This document shows positions 16,741 to 25,583 of a DNA stretch of 64,000 nt, piece after piece. The position numbers were made by a program, and so were the translations under genes. The DNA lies in contig JAZNWH010000105.1 in NCBI GenBank assembly GCA_045593265.1, positions 23,554-87,553 on the forward strand. The letters run 5' to 3'. Position 1 is the first letter of the stretch. Each line of letters starts with the position of its first letter. The stretch comes from RGIG8497 sp045593265. GTDB taxonomy: Bacteria; Bacillota; Clostridia; RGIG6154. A model generated the notes under the pieces. That model saw nothing but the letters and a program-made list of their open reading frames with translations, was not told where the DNA came from and did not search any database.

Positions 16741-17605
16741 TTGTGAGTGTATACTTTTTGATAAGTTCAAAGGGTTTGAACATTCTTTTAAACTGACGCA
16801 GTCCTGCTATTCCTAAATCAGGCCCTATATTAAAGTATTTTACTTCTTTAAATGAATTTTTTAATGATTCAACATAAATTGCTGTACCCAATCCTTTTAT
16901 AAGGGGTTGGGTTGTTTTTTGATGGTATCCCATCAAGGTATCACCCAATATCTCACCTATAAAAAAAGCTGATGGTTTTGAATCCACGTATAAAATGCCT
17001 CCTTTTACAGGATACATATCATAATTATCAATAATTTCTTGTATAATATTTTTTTCACATGTATACTCACATAAACTGCATTCTTTTCTTAAGCACCAGT
17101 TTTCACAGACTTTCATACAATCATTTTTATTATGACTGTTTATTTCTTCATACAGGTAGTCGTTATTATTGACAAAGGCGTTGTATTGCTCTCTCTTGTG
17201 GCGGTTTTGATTGCCACTCATATTTAAAAATTCCTTTATCTCATAAAGGTAATCCCATTGTTTTTCATCAGTTTCTATTTTTATAACCTTATCTCTAAAA
17301 ATATCAGTTAAAATACCTTTCTTTTTTTCCGATAAATATGCCATACGCAAAATCTTGTATTCGTCAAGAAGTTCTTTGACCGTTTTTTCAAAATTTTTTC
17401 CTTTGAAATCCCCTAAAATATTTGTATATTCTTGACCTTTATCTTCAAACCTCAAAACATAATAGTCATTCTTTTTAGCAAAATGTGCATTATCAATAGA
17501 CGTATATACACAGGTAGGTGTAAAACCGTACTCATTAATTTTTTCATTTTGAAGATAAGGAATACATTCTCTGAAATTTTCCTTATTAACTTTCACAAAA
17601 TTCAT
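16727..17605 (-). CDS. DUF2156 domain protein (phosphatidylglycerol lysyltransferase C-domain-like)
   Basis: A 292-residue soluble protein matching the DUF2156 family: an N-terminal part with FTPTCVYTSIDN, a central helical region, and a C-terminal GNAT-like half with GGILYVDSKPSAFFIGE, LIKGLGTAIYVESLKNSF and NIGPDLGIAGLRQFKRMFKP, the family's aminoacyl-transfer fold. It lacks the membrane helices of MprF, so direct lipid lysylation is uncertain. A cysteine cluster (CENWCLRKECSLCEYTC, about residues 165-182) is striking and could bind a metal. Start ATG 17605 lies after GGTGATT and a very good promoter. Its stop overlaps the tail of the GNAT gene on the other strand. Confidence 0.75.
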   Translation of the reverse strand: MNFVKVNKENFRECIPYLQNEKINEYGFTPTCVYTSIDNAHFAKKNDYYVLRFEDKGQEYTNILGDFKGKNFEKTVKELLDEYKILRMAYLSEKKKGILTDIFRDKVIKIETDEKQWDYLYEIKEFLNMSGNQNRHKREQYNAFVNNNDYLYEEINSHNKNDCMKVCENWCLRKECSLCEYTCEKNIIQEIIDNYDMYPVKGGILYVDSKPSAFFIGEILGDTLMGYHQKTTQPLIKGLGTAIYVESLKNSFKEVKYFNIGPDLGIAGLRQFKRMFKPFELIKKYTLTIKQL

Positions 17606-17621
17606 CAAATCACCAAAGGCT

Positions 17622-17650
17622 ATTATACCCCTTTTCTTGTGATAAATCAA
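17622..17650 (-). promoter_or_regulatory. Promoter of the DUF2156 gene
   Basis: On the - strand TTGATT (17650-17645), a 17-base spacer and TATAAT (17627-17622), 17 bases before the ATG. Confidence 0.75.
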
Positions 17651-17667
17651 TAGAAAATTTCAAAACA

Positions 17668-17702
17668 AAGTGGTGTAAAAATCAATGATTTTCACACCAC
17701 TT
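17668..17702 (-). terminator. Terminator of the RNase J gene (GGTGTAAAA-type hairpin)
   Basis: AAGTGGTGTGAAAATCA and TGATTTTTACACCACTT pair on the - strand, followed by TGTTTTGAAATTTT. Its core resembles the terminators at 24002-24029 and 27749-27776. Confidence 0.75.
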
Positions 17703-17737
17703 ATTTGCGATTTTGAACCTTTTTTACATCTCCTCTG

Positions 17738-19402
17738 TTAAACTTCAAGAATAACAGGAAGTATCATAGGGCTTCTTTTTGTTTCTTCATATAGATACTG
17801 ACTGAGAGAGTTTTTTATTGCAGCTTTGAGCGTTGACCAGTCATTATGATTTTTATGTTTGCACATATTTACTGCGTCAAGGGCTTTTAATCTTATATTA
17901 TCCATAAGAGTTTCTGATTCTCTCACATAAACAAAGCCTCTGGAAATAACATCAGGACCTGCAAGAATATCTCCTGTTACAGAAGAAATTCCTAAAACAA
18001 CAACTATAAGTCCATCCTCTGAAAGATGCTTACGGTCTCTGATAACAATATTTCCTACATCACCTACACCGTTTCCGTCCACAAATACTCTGCCTGCCTG
18101 TACTGAGCTTGTAATTTTAGCCTCCTTATAATCAAGTTCAAGAACCTGACCTATTCTCATAATAAAAGAGTTTTCTGCAGGAATACCCATTTTCTCGGCA
18201 AGAGAAACGTGTTGAACAAGATGGCGATATTCACCGTGAACAGGTATAAAATATTTAGGATTTGCCACAGAAAGCATCAGTTTCAATTCTTCCTGACAAG
18301 CATGACCTGATACATGAATATCAGCAAGAGCTTTATAAATAACCTCTGCACCACGTTTGAAAAGCTCATCAATTACTCTGGCAATAAGTTTTTCGTTCCC
18401 CGGAATAGGACTTGCTGAAATTATAACAAGGTCGCCTCTCTTAATTTCAACATTTTTATGATCACAGCTTGCCATTCTTGATAATGCAGCCATAGGCTCT
18501 CCCTGACTGCCGGTGGTAATAATCACAAGTTGTTCATCTTTATATCTGTTTATTTCAGAAATATCAATAAATGTTTTTTTAGGTGCTTTAAGGTAACCAA
18601 GCTCCATTGCAGAAGCAACTACATTTTCCATACTTCTGCCTGAAACAGCAACCTTTCTATTATGTTTAACTGCTGAGTTCACAATCTGCTGAACACGGTG
18701 AATATTAGATGCAAAGGTGGCAACTATAATTCGTGAATTACAGTTTACAAAGTAGCTCTCCAAAGTTTCACCAACAGTTCTTTCGGACATAGAATAGCCT
18801 GGCTTTTCCACATTTGTGCTCTCAGACAAAAGTGCAAGCAAACCTTTTTTACCTAATTCTCCTATTCTTGCAAGGTCAATAATTTCACCATCGATAGGTG
18901 TTGAGTCTATTTTAAAATCCCCCGTATGCAAAACCGTTCCCACAGGAGTATGAAATGCAACAGCTACTGCATCTGCAATAGAATGGTTTGTTCTTATAAA
19001 TTCAATACTGAAAGAACCAAGCTTTATTATATCTCCCGGGCAAACATCATAAGTTTTTGTATTTTCCAAAAGACCGTGTTCTTTTAATTTATTTGCAAGT
19101 ATACCCAAAGTCAGCTTAGTTCCGTAAACAGGAACAGGAACATCCTTCAAAAGATACGGAATTGCACCTATATGGTCTTCATGTCCGTGAGTAAGAACTA
19201 ACCCTCTGATTCTGTCTCTGTTTTTCAAAAGATATGAAAAATCAGGTATTACAAGGTCAATTCCAAACATTTCTTCATCAGGAAACGCAATTCCGCAATC
19301 AAGAATAATAATATCGTCTTCATATTCAAAAACAGTAATATTTTTACCGATTTCTTCAAGACCACCTAAAGGAATAATTTTCAATTTTGATTTTTTTGTC
19401 AC
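17738..19402 (-). CDS. rnj: Ribonuclease J
   Basis: A 554-residue metallo-beta-lactamase/beta-CASP ribonuclease with 5'-3' exonuclease and endonuclease activity, central to mRNA decay and rRNA maturation in Firmicutes. Metal-binding HGHEDHIGA is at residues 75-83, the beta-CASP insert follows around 200-370 with ESTNVEKPGYSMSE, and motifs ISASPIPGNEK and HVSGHACQEEL complete the site. The C-terminal dimerisation domain is present and the length is normal. Start is GTG after GAGAGG. Only one RNase J is visible here, so J1 versus J2 cannot be told. A leader of about 180 bases with a possible attenuator precedes it. Confidence 0.93.
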   Translation of the reverse strand: MTKKSKLKIIPLGGLEEIGKNITVFEYEDDIIILDCGIAFPDEEMFGIDLVIPDFSYLLKNRDRIRGLVLTHGHEDHIGAIPYLLKDVPVPVYGTKLTLGILANKLKEHGLLENTKTYDVCPGDIIKLGSFSIEFIRTNHSIADAVAVAFHTPVGTVLHTGDFKIDSTPIDGEIIDLARIGELGKKGLLALLSESTNVEKPGYSMSERTVGETLESYFVNCNSRIIVATFASNIHRVQQIVNSAVKHNRKVAVSGRSMENVVASAMELGYLKAPKKTFIDISEINRYKDEQLVIITTGSQGEPMAALSRMASCDHKNVEIKRGDLVIISASPIPGNEKLIARVIDELFKRGAEVIYKALADIHVSGHACQEELKLMLSVANPKYFIPVHGEYRHLVQHVSLAEKMGIPAENSFIMRIGQVLELDYKEAKITSSVQAGRVFVDGNGVGDVGNIVIRDRKHLSEDGLIVVVLGISSVTGDILAGPDVISRGFVYVRESETLMDNIRLKALDAVNMCKHKNHNDWSTLKAAIKNSLSQYLYEETKRSPMILPVILEV

Positions 19403-19619
19403 AATTTACCTCTCTTTCAATATACAAAGCACGAAAGAAAAACCTCTTTAAGAGGGTACCTCCTGCTATTCAAATTTAACATACATTTCCATCTGTCTTT
19501 GGAAATTACCAATTCCGAACAATAATTTCAAACTCCTTCATTTAAAGGCACAGATATCCATGCATAAACCGTCCATTAATAAGTAAGTTCAGTATACCAT
19601 ATATTTACCCAATTTGCAA
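19403..19619 (-). promoter_or_regulatory. RNase J leader: promoter and possible attenuator hairpins
   Basis: On the - strand TTGCAA (19619-19614), 17 bases, TATACT (19596-19591) form a strong promoter, giving a leader of about 180 bases. Near its end GGAGGTACCCTC can fold as GAGG-loop-CCTC, and the overlapping CCTCTTAAAGAGG followed by TTTTTCTTT can fold as a short terminator; the two foldings share the CCTC bases and exclude each other. A GGAATTggtAATTTCC stem lies upstream. The pattern suggests attenuation or 5'-end control of rnj. It does not fit a T-box or any riboswitch that I know. Confidence 0.5.
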
Positions 19620-19633
19620 CTAAAATATTCCAA

Positions 19634-19666
19634 ATAAAAAAGCTGAAGTGAAAATTCACTTCAGCT
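19634..19666 (-). terminator. Terminator of groESL
   Basis: A perfect 12-bp stem AGCTGAAGTGAA/TTCACTTCAGCT (19641-19666) with an AA loop is followed on the - strand by TTTTTTATTTGG. Confidence 0.9.
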
Positions 19667-19686
19667 ATATTTATTAAAATTCAGGA

Positions 19687-21318
19687 TTAATACATTCCCA
19701 TTCCGCCCGGCATACCGCCGCCAGCAGGAGCAGGTGCTTCAGGTTCAGGCTTATTTGCCACAACACTTTCCGTTGTAAGAACCATTGCTGCAACTGATGC
19801 TGCATTCTGAAGAGCACTTCTTGTTACCTTTGCAGGGTCAACAATACCACCCTTAATCATATCTTCATATTCTTCAGTTGCTGCATTAAAGCCTACACCT
19901 TTTTCAGAAGATTTTACTTTATCAACAACAACAGAGCCTTCTAAACCTGCATTTGCAACAATCTGCTTCAAAGGTTCTTCAAGAGCCTTTTTAACGATCA
20001 TTACGCCTGTCTTTTCGTCTCCTGACATTGTTTCAAGAATTTTGTCAAGAGCAGGAATTGCGTTAATATATGCAGTTCCACCACCTGGAACAATACCTTC
20101 TTCAACAGCAGCTCTTGTAGCAGCTAAAGCATCTTCTACACGAAGCTTCTTTTCTTTCATTTCAGTTTCTGTTGCAGCACCTACTTTAAGAACTGCTACA
20201 CCACCTGAAAGCTTAGCAAGTCTTTCCTGAAGCTTTTCTCTGTCAAATTCAGATGTTGTTTCTTCAATCTGAGCTTTAATCTGATTAATTCTGTTTGTAA
20301 TTTCCTCAGTTTCACCTGCACCGTTTACAATTATAGTATTTTCTTTCTGAACTACAACCTGACCTGCACGACCAAGCATATCAACTGTTGCTTCCTTAAG
20401 GTCGTATCCGAGTTCTTCTGAAATTACCTGACCACCTGTTAAAATTGCGATATCACGAAGCATTTCTTTTCTTCTGTCGCCAAAACCAGGAGCTTTAACA
20501 GCAACACAAGTAAAGGTTCCTCTTAACTTGTTAACAACCAATGTTGCCAAAGCTTCGCCTTCAATATCTTCGGCAATGATAACAAGCTTTTTACCTGACT
20601 GTACAATCTGTTCAAGTAAAGGAAGAATTTCCTGAATGCTTGTAATTTTCTTATCTGTGATAAGTAAAAGCGCATCGTCAATAACAGCTTCCATTTTATC
20701 TGAATCTGTTGCCATATAAGGTGAAATATAACCTCTGTCAAACTGCATACCTTCAACAACATCAACACATGTTTCTGCTGTCTTTGACTCTTCTAAAGTG
20801 ATAACACCATCTGTTGTTACCTTTTCCATTGCATCAGCAATAAGTTCACCGATAGCATCGTCTGCCGCTGAAATTGCAGCAACTCTTGCAATATCTTCCT
20901 TGCCCTTAATCTTTTCGCTGCCTGATTTGATTTCTTCTACAACGATTTCTACAGCTTTTGACATACCCTTCTTAACAATCATCGGGTTTGCACCTGCTGC
21001 TACATTCTTAAGACCTTCTCTTACCATAGCCTGTGCAAGAAGTGGAGCAGTGGTTGTACCATCACCAGCTACATCGTTTGTTTTTGTTGAAACTTCCTTA
21101 ACAAGCTGAGCACCCATATTTTCAAATGGATCTTCAAGTTCAATTTCCTTAGCAATAGTAACACCGTCATTTGTGATTAACGGAGTTCCGAATTTTTTGT
21201 CAAGAACAACATTTCTTCCCTTAGGACCAAGTGTTACCTTAACAGTATCAGCTAATTTATTAATACCTCTTTCAAGGCCTTTTCTTGCTTCTTCGCCAAA
21301 TAAAATGTCTTTAGCCAT
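19687..21318 (-). CDS. groEL: Chaperonin GroEL
   Basis: The 543-residue 60-kDa chaperonin subunit, which forms double heptameric rings and folds proteins with GroES and ATP. It shows the family throughout: VTLGPKGRNVVLDKKFG near residue 30, the ATP-binding DGTTTAPLLAQ, AAVEEGIVPGGG, and the flexible glycine/methionine-rich tail ending GGMPGGMGMY. Length is standard. Start ATG 21318 follows GAAAGGAAG. It lies 26 bases after groES in the same operon, controlled by the CIRCE element at 21645-21671. Confidence 0.97.
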   Translation of the reverse strand: MAKDILFGEEARKGLERGINKLADTVKVTLGPKGRNVVLDKKFGTPLITNDGVTIAKEIELEDPFENMGAQLVKEVSTKTNDVAGDGTTTAPLLAQAMVREGLKNVAAGANPMIVKKGMSKAVEIVVEEIKSGSEKIKGKEDIARVAAISAADDAIGELIADAMEKVTTDGVITLEESKTAETCVDVVEGMQFDRGYISPYMATDSDKMEAVIDDALLLITDKKITSIQEILPLLEQIVQSGKKLVIIAEDIEGEALATLVVNKLRGTFTCVAVKAPGFGDRRKEMLRDIAILTGGQVISEELGYDLKEATVDMLGRAGQVVVQKENTIIVNGAGETEEITNRINQIKAQIEETTSEFDREKLQERLAKLSGGVAVLKVGAATETEMKEKKLRVEDALAATRAAVEEGIVPGGGTAYINAIPALDKILETMSGDEKTGVMIVKKALEEPLKQIVANAGLEGSVVVDKVKSSEKGVGFNAATEEYEDMIKGGIVDPAKVTRSALQNAASVAAMVLTTESVVANKPEPEAPAPAGGGMPGGMGMY

Positions 21319-21344
21319 TTTTGTTACTTCCTTTCAAATATTAA

Positions 21345-21623
21345 TTATAAAATCTTAGCAAGGATATCATCCTGGCTTACAATTCTGTATTCTACGCCAT
21401 CAAGCTTAACCTTTTTACCTGTATATGAACAGATAACCTTATCACCCTTAGCTACATCCATAGAAACTAACTTTCCGTCTACCATTTTACCGGGACCTAC
21501 TTCAACAACCTCTGCAATTTCGGGCTGTTCCTTAGCTGTTCCTGTAAGGATAATTCCTCCTGCTGTCTTTTCTTCTGCTTCAACCATTTTTATAACAACA
21601 TTGTCATTTAAAGGTTTAATCAT
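21345..21623 (-). CDS. groES: Co-chaperonin GroES
   Basis: The 92-residue cap of the GroEL chamber. It has the N-terminal IKPLNDNVVIKMVEAEEKTAGGIIL with the mobile loop and the C-terminal GVEYRIVSQDDILAKI. Start ATG after AAGGAGGAG. First gene of the groESL operon, repressed by HrcA through CIRCE. Confidence 0.97.
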   Translation of the reverse strand: MIKPLNDNVVIKMVEAEEKTAGGIILTGTAKEQPEIAEVVEVGPGKMVDGKLVSMDVAKGDKVICSYTGKKVKLDGVEYRIVSQDDILAKIL

Positions 21624-21644
21624 TGTTTTCTCCTCCTTCTTCTT

Positions 21645-21671
21645 TTAGCACTCAAAGCTCACGAGTGCTAA
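21645..21671 (-). promoter_or_regulatory. CIRCE operator (HrcA binding site) before groES
   Basis: TTAGCACTC (21645-21653), nine bases, GAGTGCTAA (21663-21671): a perfect match to the CIRCE inverted repeat. It lies in the groES 5' leader. Upstream on the - strand TTGAAG, 16 bases and TAAAAT offer a sigma-A promoter. Heat-shock control by HrcA is expected; hrcA itself is not in the window. Confidence 0.97.
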
Positions 21672-21810
21672 CACTATATATTTTAACATTTTTTTAAAAT
21701 ACTTCAACTTTTTAAATTCGCTGTTATATCTATTATATGAACATAATTGGTAAATTATTCATCCAAAACTATATTTTTCTTAAATTTGCTTAGTTTTTCT
21801 TTCATTTTCT

Positions 21811-22818
21811 TCATTTTTCTTCGAAAGATATTCCAAGATAATCGTAAGCAAGCTTTGTTGCACATCTGCCTCTTGGTGTTCTGTTAATAAACCCGATTTG
21901 CAAAAGATAAGGTTCACACACGTCCTCGACAGTATTGCTCTCTTCTCCTATAGATGCAGAAATAGTTTCAAGACCAACAGGCCCTCCAGCGAAATTCTTT
22001 ATAATTGTAGTTAAGATTCTTCTGTCTATGTTATCAAGGCCTAATTTATCAACCTCCATCATATCCAGCGCAGTATCTGCAATTTCCTTTGTTATAACGC
22101 CACTGCCTTTAATTTGTGCATAATCACGTACCCTCTTTAAAAGTCGGTTTGCAATTCTCGGTGTTCCTCTTGAACGCATTGCAATTTCTTCGGCCCCATC
22201 CTTTTCAATTGGAATATTGAGAATTGATGCAGAACGTTCAACTATAGAAGAAAGCTCCTCTTTGGTATACATTTCAAGTCTTGAAATATAACCAAATCTG
22301 TCTCGGAGCGGTGATGAAAGCATACCTGCTCTTGTAGTTGCACCAATCAATGTAAATTTAGGTAATGCGACACGAACTGTTTTTGCAGAGACACCTTTAC
22401 CATAAACTATGTCAATAACAAAATCTTCCATAGCAGGATATAAGATTTCTTCTACACTCCTGCTCAGACGATGTATTTCATCAATAAATAAAATATCATT
22501 GGTATTAAGATTTGAAATTATTGCAGCTAAATCGCCCGGACGCTCTATAGCAGGTCCTGAGGTTACTCTTATATTTACGCCCATCTCGTTGGAGATTATA
22601 CTTGCAAGGGTAGTTTTACCAAGTCCGGGAGGTCCGTAAAGAAGAATATGGTCAAGAGGCTCTTCTCTCATTTTAGCTGCCTCAATAAAAATTTCAAGGT
22701 TTTCTTTCGCTTTTTCCTGACCAACATAATCACAAAGACGTCTTGGTCTTAAAGAGCTTTCTATATCTTCATCCTCTGTGGTAAAGGTAGAAGTTATAAG
22801 TCTGTCATCCATTTCCAT
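21811..22818 (-). CDS. ruvB: Holliday junction branch migration helicase RuvB
   Basis: A 335-residue AAA+ motor that forms hexamers with RuvA to move Holliday junctions. Walker A is LLYGPPGLGKTTLA, Walker B is LFIDEIHRL, sensor GATTRAGMLSSPLRDRFG is present, and the C-terminal winged-helix DNA-binding domain ends with the family's FINRTPRGRCAT. Start ATG 22818 is preceded by AGAGGAAAC inside the ruvA tail and lies three bases after the ruvA stop, so translation is likely coupled. Order ruvC-ruvA-ruvB on the - strand is standard. Confidence 0.97.
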   Translation of the reverse strand: MEMDDRLITSTFTTEDEDIESSLRPRRLCDYVGQEKAKENLEIFIEAAKMREEPLDHILLYGPPGLGKTTLASIISNEMGVNIRVTSGPAIERPGDLAAIISNLNTNDILFIDEIHRLSRSVEEILYPAMEDFVIDIVYGKGVSAKTVRVALPKFTLIGATTRAGMLSSPLRDRFGYISRLEMYTKEELSSIVERSASILNIPIEKDGAEEIAMRSRGTPRIANRLLKRVRDYAQIKGSGVITKEIADTALDMMEVDKLGLDNIDRRILTTIIKNFAGGPVGLETISASIGEESNTVEDVCEPYLLQIGFINRTPRGRCATKLAYDYLGISFEEK

Positions 22819-22821
22819 TTA

Positions 22822-23415
22822 TCAGTTTCCTCTCATATTTTTTAAAGCCTGAGCTACCATTTCATCAACAGTCCCCGTAAGATTGCTGACAGCTTTTTTT
22901 GCTTCCATATTTGTATAACCTAAAACAGTAAGAACTTCTGCAGCCTCGCTTCTCGGATCACTATCGTCAAAATCTGTACTAACTATATCTACATCTGCGT
23001 TTTCAGTTAAATCAAGAGAAATTTTATCCTTAAGCTCAAGGATTATTCTTCCTGCAGTTTTGGCCCCCACACCCGGAGATTTAGCAATAGCTTTAGCATC
23101 GCCTTTCGCAACTGCAACCTTAAACATATCAGGGGTCAATGTTGAAAGAATTGATATTCCTGCTTTGGGTCCTACCCCAGAAACAGTAATAAGAATTCTG
23201 TAAAGTTCAAGTTCATCTCTCGATAAAAAACCGTAAAGTTCCATCAAATCTTCTTTTACATTTAAATATGTGTATAACTTTACTTCTTTGCCGATAGCAC
23301 CAAGCTTATTAATTGCAGAAGATGAAACATTAATCTTGTATCCGATACCACTATTTTCTACAACTACATAACCAACACCTGCGTATGTAAGTTCACCTTT
23401 TATGTATTCATACAT
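22822..23415 (-). CDS. ruvA: Holliday junction branch migration protein RuvA
   Basis: The 197-residue junction-recognition subunit. An N-terminal OB domain (MYEYIKGELTY) is followed by helix-hairpin-helix motifs VSGVGPKAGISIL and SPGVGAKTAGRIILELKDK and a C-terminal RuvB-binding domain beginning near residue 150. It overlaps the end of ruvC by eight bases and abuts ruvB. Confidence 0.96.
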   Translation of the reverse strand: MYEYIKGELTYAGVGYVVVENSGIGYKINVSSSAINKLGAIGKEVKLYTYLNVKEDLMELYGFLSRDELELYRILITVSGVGPKAGISILSTLTPDMFKVAVAKGDAKAIAKSPGVGAKTAGRIILELKDKISLDLTENADVDIVSTDFDDSDPRSEAAEVLTVLGYTNMEAKKAVSNLTGTVDEMVAQALKNMRGN

Positions 23416-23908
23416 TTATATCACCAAGCTTTCCTGTTAAACTGGAAGAATTTCCGTGGCATATAGCAACAGCTAAGGCATCAGCAGTATCATCGGGTTT
23501 AGGTACTGCCTTTAATTTAAGGAACATCTTTACCATCTGCTGCACCTGATTTTTATCTGCTCTCCCGTAACCGGCTACTGCCTGTTTTATTTGCAGAGGA
23601 GTATATTCGTAAATTTTCAGTTTTGCCTGCCTTGCTGCAAGAATTATAACACCTCTTGCCTGTGCAACATTTATCGCTGTTGTTGTATTAGTGTTAAAAA
23701 AAAGCTCTTCAATTGCAAGCACATCAGGTTTGTAGGCTTCTATTATCTGTTTTAAACCCATATAAACGGTATTTAATCTGTCAGGGAACTTTTCACCTGC
23801 CTCGGTAGTAATTTTCCCATAATCAACAGTTTTGAAATTTGCAGATTCATAATCTATTACCCCATAGCCAACAATTGCAAAGCCGGGGTCTATTCCAAGT
23901 ATTCTCAT
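23408..23908 (-). CDS. ruvC: Crossover junction endodeoxyribonuclease RuvC
   Basis: A 166-residue RNase H-fold nuclease that cuts Holliday junctions. The catalytic acids are in ILGIDPG (Asp7), AIEELFF, and the late PDDTADALAVA. I start at ATG 23908 because GGAG lies eight bases before it; a longer reading would put that site inside the gene. It leads the ruvCAB unit. Confidence 0.95.
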   Translation of the reverse strand: MRILGIDPGFAIVGYGVIDYESANFKTVDYGKITTEAGEKFPDRLNTVYMGLKQIIEAYKPDVLAIEELFFNTNTTTAINVAQARGVIILAARQAKLKIYEYTPLQIKQAVAGYGRADKNQVQQMVKMFLKLKAVPKPDDTADALAVAICHGNSSSLTGKLGDINV

Positions 23909-24000
23909 AAAATTAACTCCAATCAAATAATATTATATTGATATTGGAGCAAAAAGTCAATAAATGCCACATAAAAATATCCTCTGAACAATAATAAAAA

Positions 24001-24030
24001 TAACGGTGTAAAAACAGGTTTTACACCGTA
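24001..24030 (-). terminator. GGTGTAAAA-type hairpin terminator after the coiled-coil gene
   Basis: ACGGTGTAAAACC and its partner TTTTTACACCGT (24002-24029) form a stem; on the - strand TTATTTTTATT follows. The core GGTGTAAAA/TTTTACACC recurs at 17669 and 27749. Confidence 0.75.
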
Positions 24031-24046
24031 CAATATTTTCAGAAAC

Positions 24047-24499
24047 TTAGTTAACTGTTCTTTTATCGTCGCGAACTTTCTGGAGTGCTGTAGAAATTGT
24101 ATTTTCGAGGTCGTTAAGTGTTTTTGCAACATATTCTTTTGTTGCAAGACGCATATTTCTTGACTCGTTCTGAGCATTTTCCATAATTTCAGCGGCTTTT
24201 TCATTTGCCTTTCTTGTTATCTCATGCTCATTAAGCATCAAATTAACCTTATCAGCTGTCTTTCTGATGATTTCATCAGCCTCGTGCTGAGCCTCATCTA
24301 AAATCTTCTGTCTGTTTTCAATTACATACTGTGCCTGCTTCAATTCTTCAGGATAACGTAATCTTATTTGCTCTACAATTTCAAGCAGCTCTGATTTGTC
24401 ATAAATTGCTTTATGGACAAATGGTATAGCCTTTGCGTCATCTATTGTCTCTTCAAGAAAATCAACAATATTTATCAAGCTTTCCTGTTCTTTATTCAT
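24047..24499 (-). CDS. Coiled-coil protein, DivIVA / ATP synthase B-chain-like
   Basis: A 150-residue, highly charged, helical protein. After about 50 residues (IVDFLEETIDDAKAIPF) comes an almost continuous coiled coil with many Ala, Glu, Lys and Arg and the repeated form A-x-E-A-D/A-E-I-x-R/E. It has no signal or membrane helix. Genes of this sort often follow coaD in Clostridia and are annotated as DivIVA-like or ATPase; no ATPase motif is present, so the latter label would be wrong. A role in cell-pole or septum organisation is only a guess. ATG follows AGGAGG, 18 bases after coaD. Confidence 0.6.
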   Translation of the reverse strand: MNKEQESLINIVDFLEETIDDAKAIPFVHKAIYDKSELLEIVEQIRLRYPEELKQAQYVIENRQKILDEAQHEADEIIRKTADKVNLMLNEHEITRKANEKAAEIMENAQNESRNMRLATKEYVAKTLNDLENTISTALQKVRDDKRTVN

Positions 24500-24517
24500 T
24501 ATAAAATCCTCCTGTGT

Positions 24518-25003
24518 TTATTTCAGATTAACTTTTTCTATTACTGCTTTTGCTACTCTTTCGGATACCAGCGAGTCAATTTTGCCTCCCAGTTTTGCTA
24601 CTTCCTTTACGATGCTTGAACTAAGATAAGAATATTCCTGTCCTGTCATCATAAACAAAGTCTCAATGTCGGGACACAATTTTTTGTTTATCTGAGCCAT
24701 CTGAAACTCATACTCGAAATCAGAAACAGCTCTAAGACCTTTTATAATTACACTTGCTTTTCTTTCGTACGCATAATCAACCAACAGTTTGTCCTCAAGC
24801 AAATGAACTTCAACATTAGGGTATTCTTTTACCTCTTCTTTAAGAAAATCCACGCGTTCCTGCATTGTAAACATCGGTTTTTTCTGAGAATTTACCGAAA
24901 CTGCAACAATAAGCTTATCAAAAATGGCAGCAGACCTTTTAATTATATCAAGGTGTCCATAAGTTACAGGATCAAAACTGCCAGGATATATTGCTGTTTT
25001 CAT
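24518..25003 (-). CDS. coaD: Phosphopantetheine adenylyltransferase
   Basis: It joins ATP and 4'-phosphopantetheine to give dephospho-CoA, the penultimate step in coenzyme A synthesis. The 161-residue protein starts YPGSFDPVTYGHLDII, which holds the T/HxGH nucleotidyltransferase motif, and has IIKGLRAVSDFEYEFQMA and YLSSSIVKEVA. Its ATG overlaps the rsmD stop by one base (TAATG) after AAAAGGAGAC. Confidence 0.96.
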   Translation of the reverse strand: MKTAIYPGSFDPVTYGHLDIIKRSAAIFDKLIVAVSVNSQKKPMFTMQERVDFLKEEVKEYPNVEVHLLEDKLLVDYAYERKASVIIKGLRAVSDFEYEFQMAQINKKLCPDIETLFMMTGQEYSYLSSSIVKEVAKLGGKIDSLVSERVAKAVIEKVNLK

Positions 25004-25536
25004 TAACTGTCTCCTTTTTTATAAACCGTAACAAATACACGTCCGTATTTTGCTCTTCTCACAGATTTAAAACCATCGTATTCTACAGGTGGCTGCTCTG
25101 TTTCAAGTAAAATCACACCATCATCTTCTAAAATTTTTGAAAGTTGAGGAAAAATATTATCTTCAAGACCTTTGCTGTAAGGCGGGTCAAGAAAAATAAT
25201 ATCAAATTTCTCAGTGTTTGCATCAAGAAAGCTTTCTGCACTTTTAAGATGTGTAAAAGCATAATTTTCAAGCTTTGTATGTCTCAAATTTTCAACAACA
25301 CAATCATAGGATTTTTTACTTATATCTACAAAATGACAAACCGACGCTCCTCGGCTTATAGCTTCAATGCCCAGACTTCCTGAGCCTGCAAAAAGGTCAA
25401 GCACCTTAGCATTTTCAAGATAAGGATACAGAATCGAAAAAACAGATTCTTTTACCCTGTCAAGAGTAGGACGAACATCTTTAGAGTCAAGCGTCTTTAA
25501 TTTATGACCTTTGGCAATTCCTGCAACTACTCTCAT
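25003..25536 (-). CDS. rsmD: 16S rRNA (guanine966-N2)-methyltransferase
   Basis: A 177-residue SAM-dependent methyltransferase. It starts MRVVAGIAKG, has VLDLFAGSGSLGIEAISRGA for SAM binding and the catalytic IIFLDPPYSKG (DPPY motif for N-methylation). I start at ATG 25536, seven bases after CGGAGGGA, rather than at upstream in-frame codons. rsmD-coaD is a conserved pair. A TTGACA-N16-TAAAAT promoter lies upstream. Confidence 0.94.
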   Translation of the reverse strand: MRVVAGIAKGHKLKTLDSKDVRPTLDRVKESVFSILYPYLENAKVLDLFAGSGSLGIEAISRGASVCHFVDISKKSYDCVVENLRHTKLENYAFTHLKSAESFLDANTEKFDIIFLDPPYSKGLEDNIFPQLSKILEDDGVILLETEQPPVEYDGFKSVRRAKYGRVFVTVYKKGDS

Positions 25537-25583
25537 AATCCCTCCGTATGATTGATGTGCATACAAACACATATACATAATAC

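Noticed and set aside
19403..19619. T-box or other known riboswitch in the rnj leader
   Set aside because: AGGAGGTACCCTC only loosely resembles the T-box sequence, lacks the UGGN needed for tRNA pairing, and rnj is not a T-box target.
21755..21814. A 19-codon basic peptide frame overlapping the ruvB stop as ATGA
   Set aside because: Too short, lysine-rich in an A-rich region, and without any independent support.
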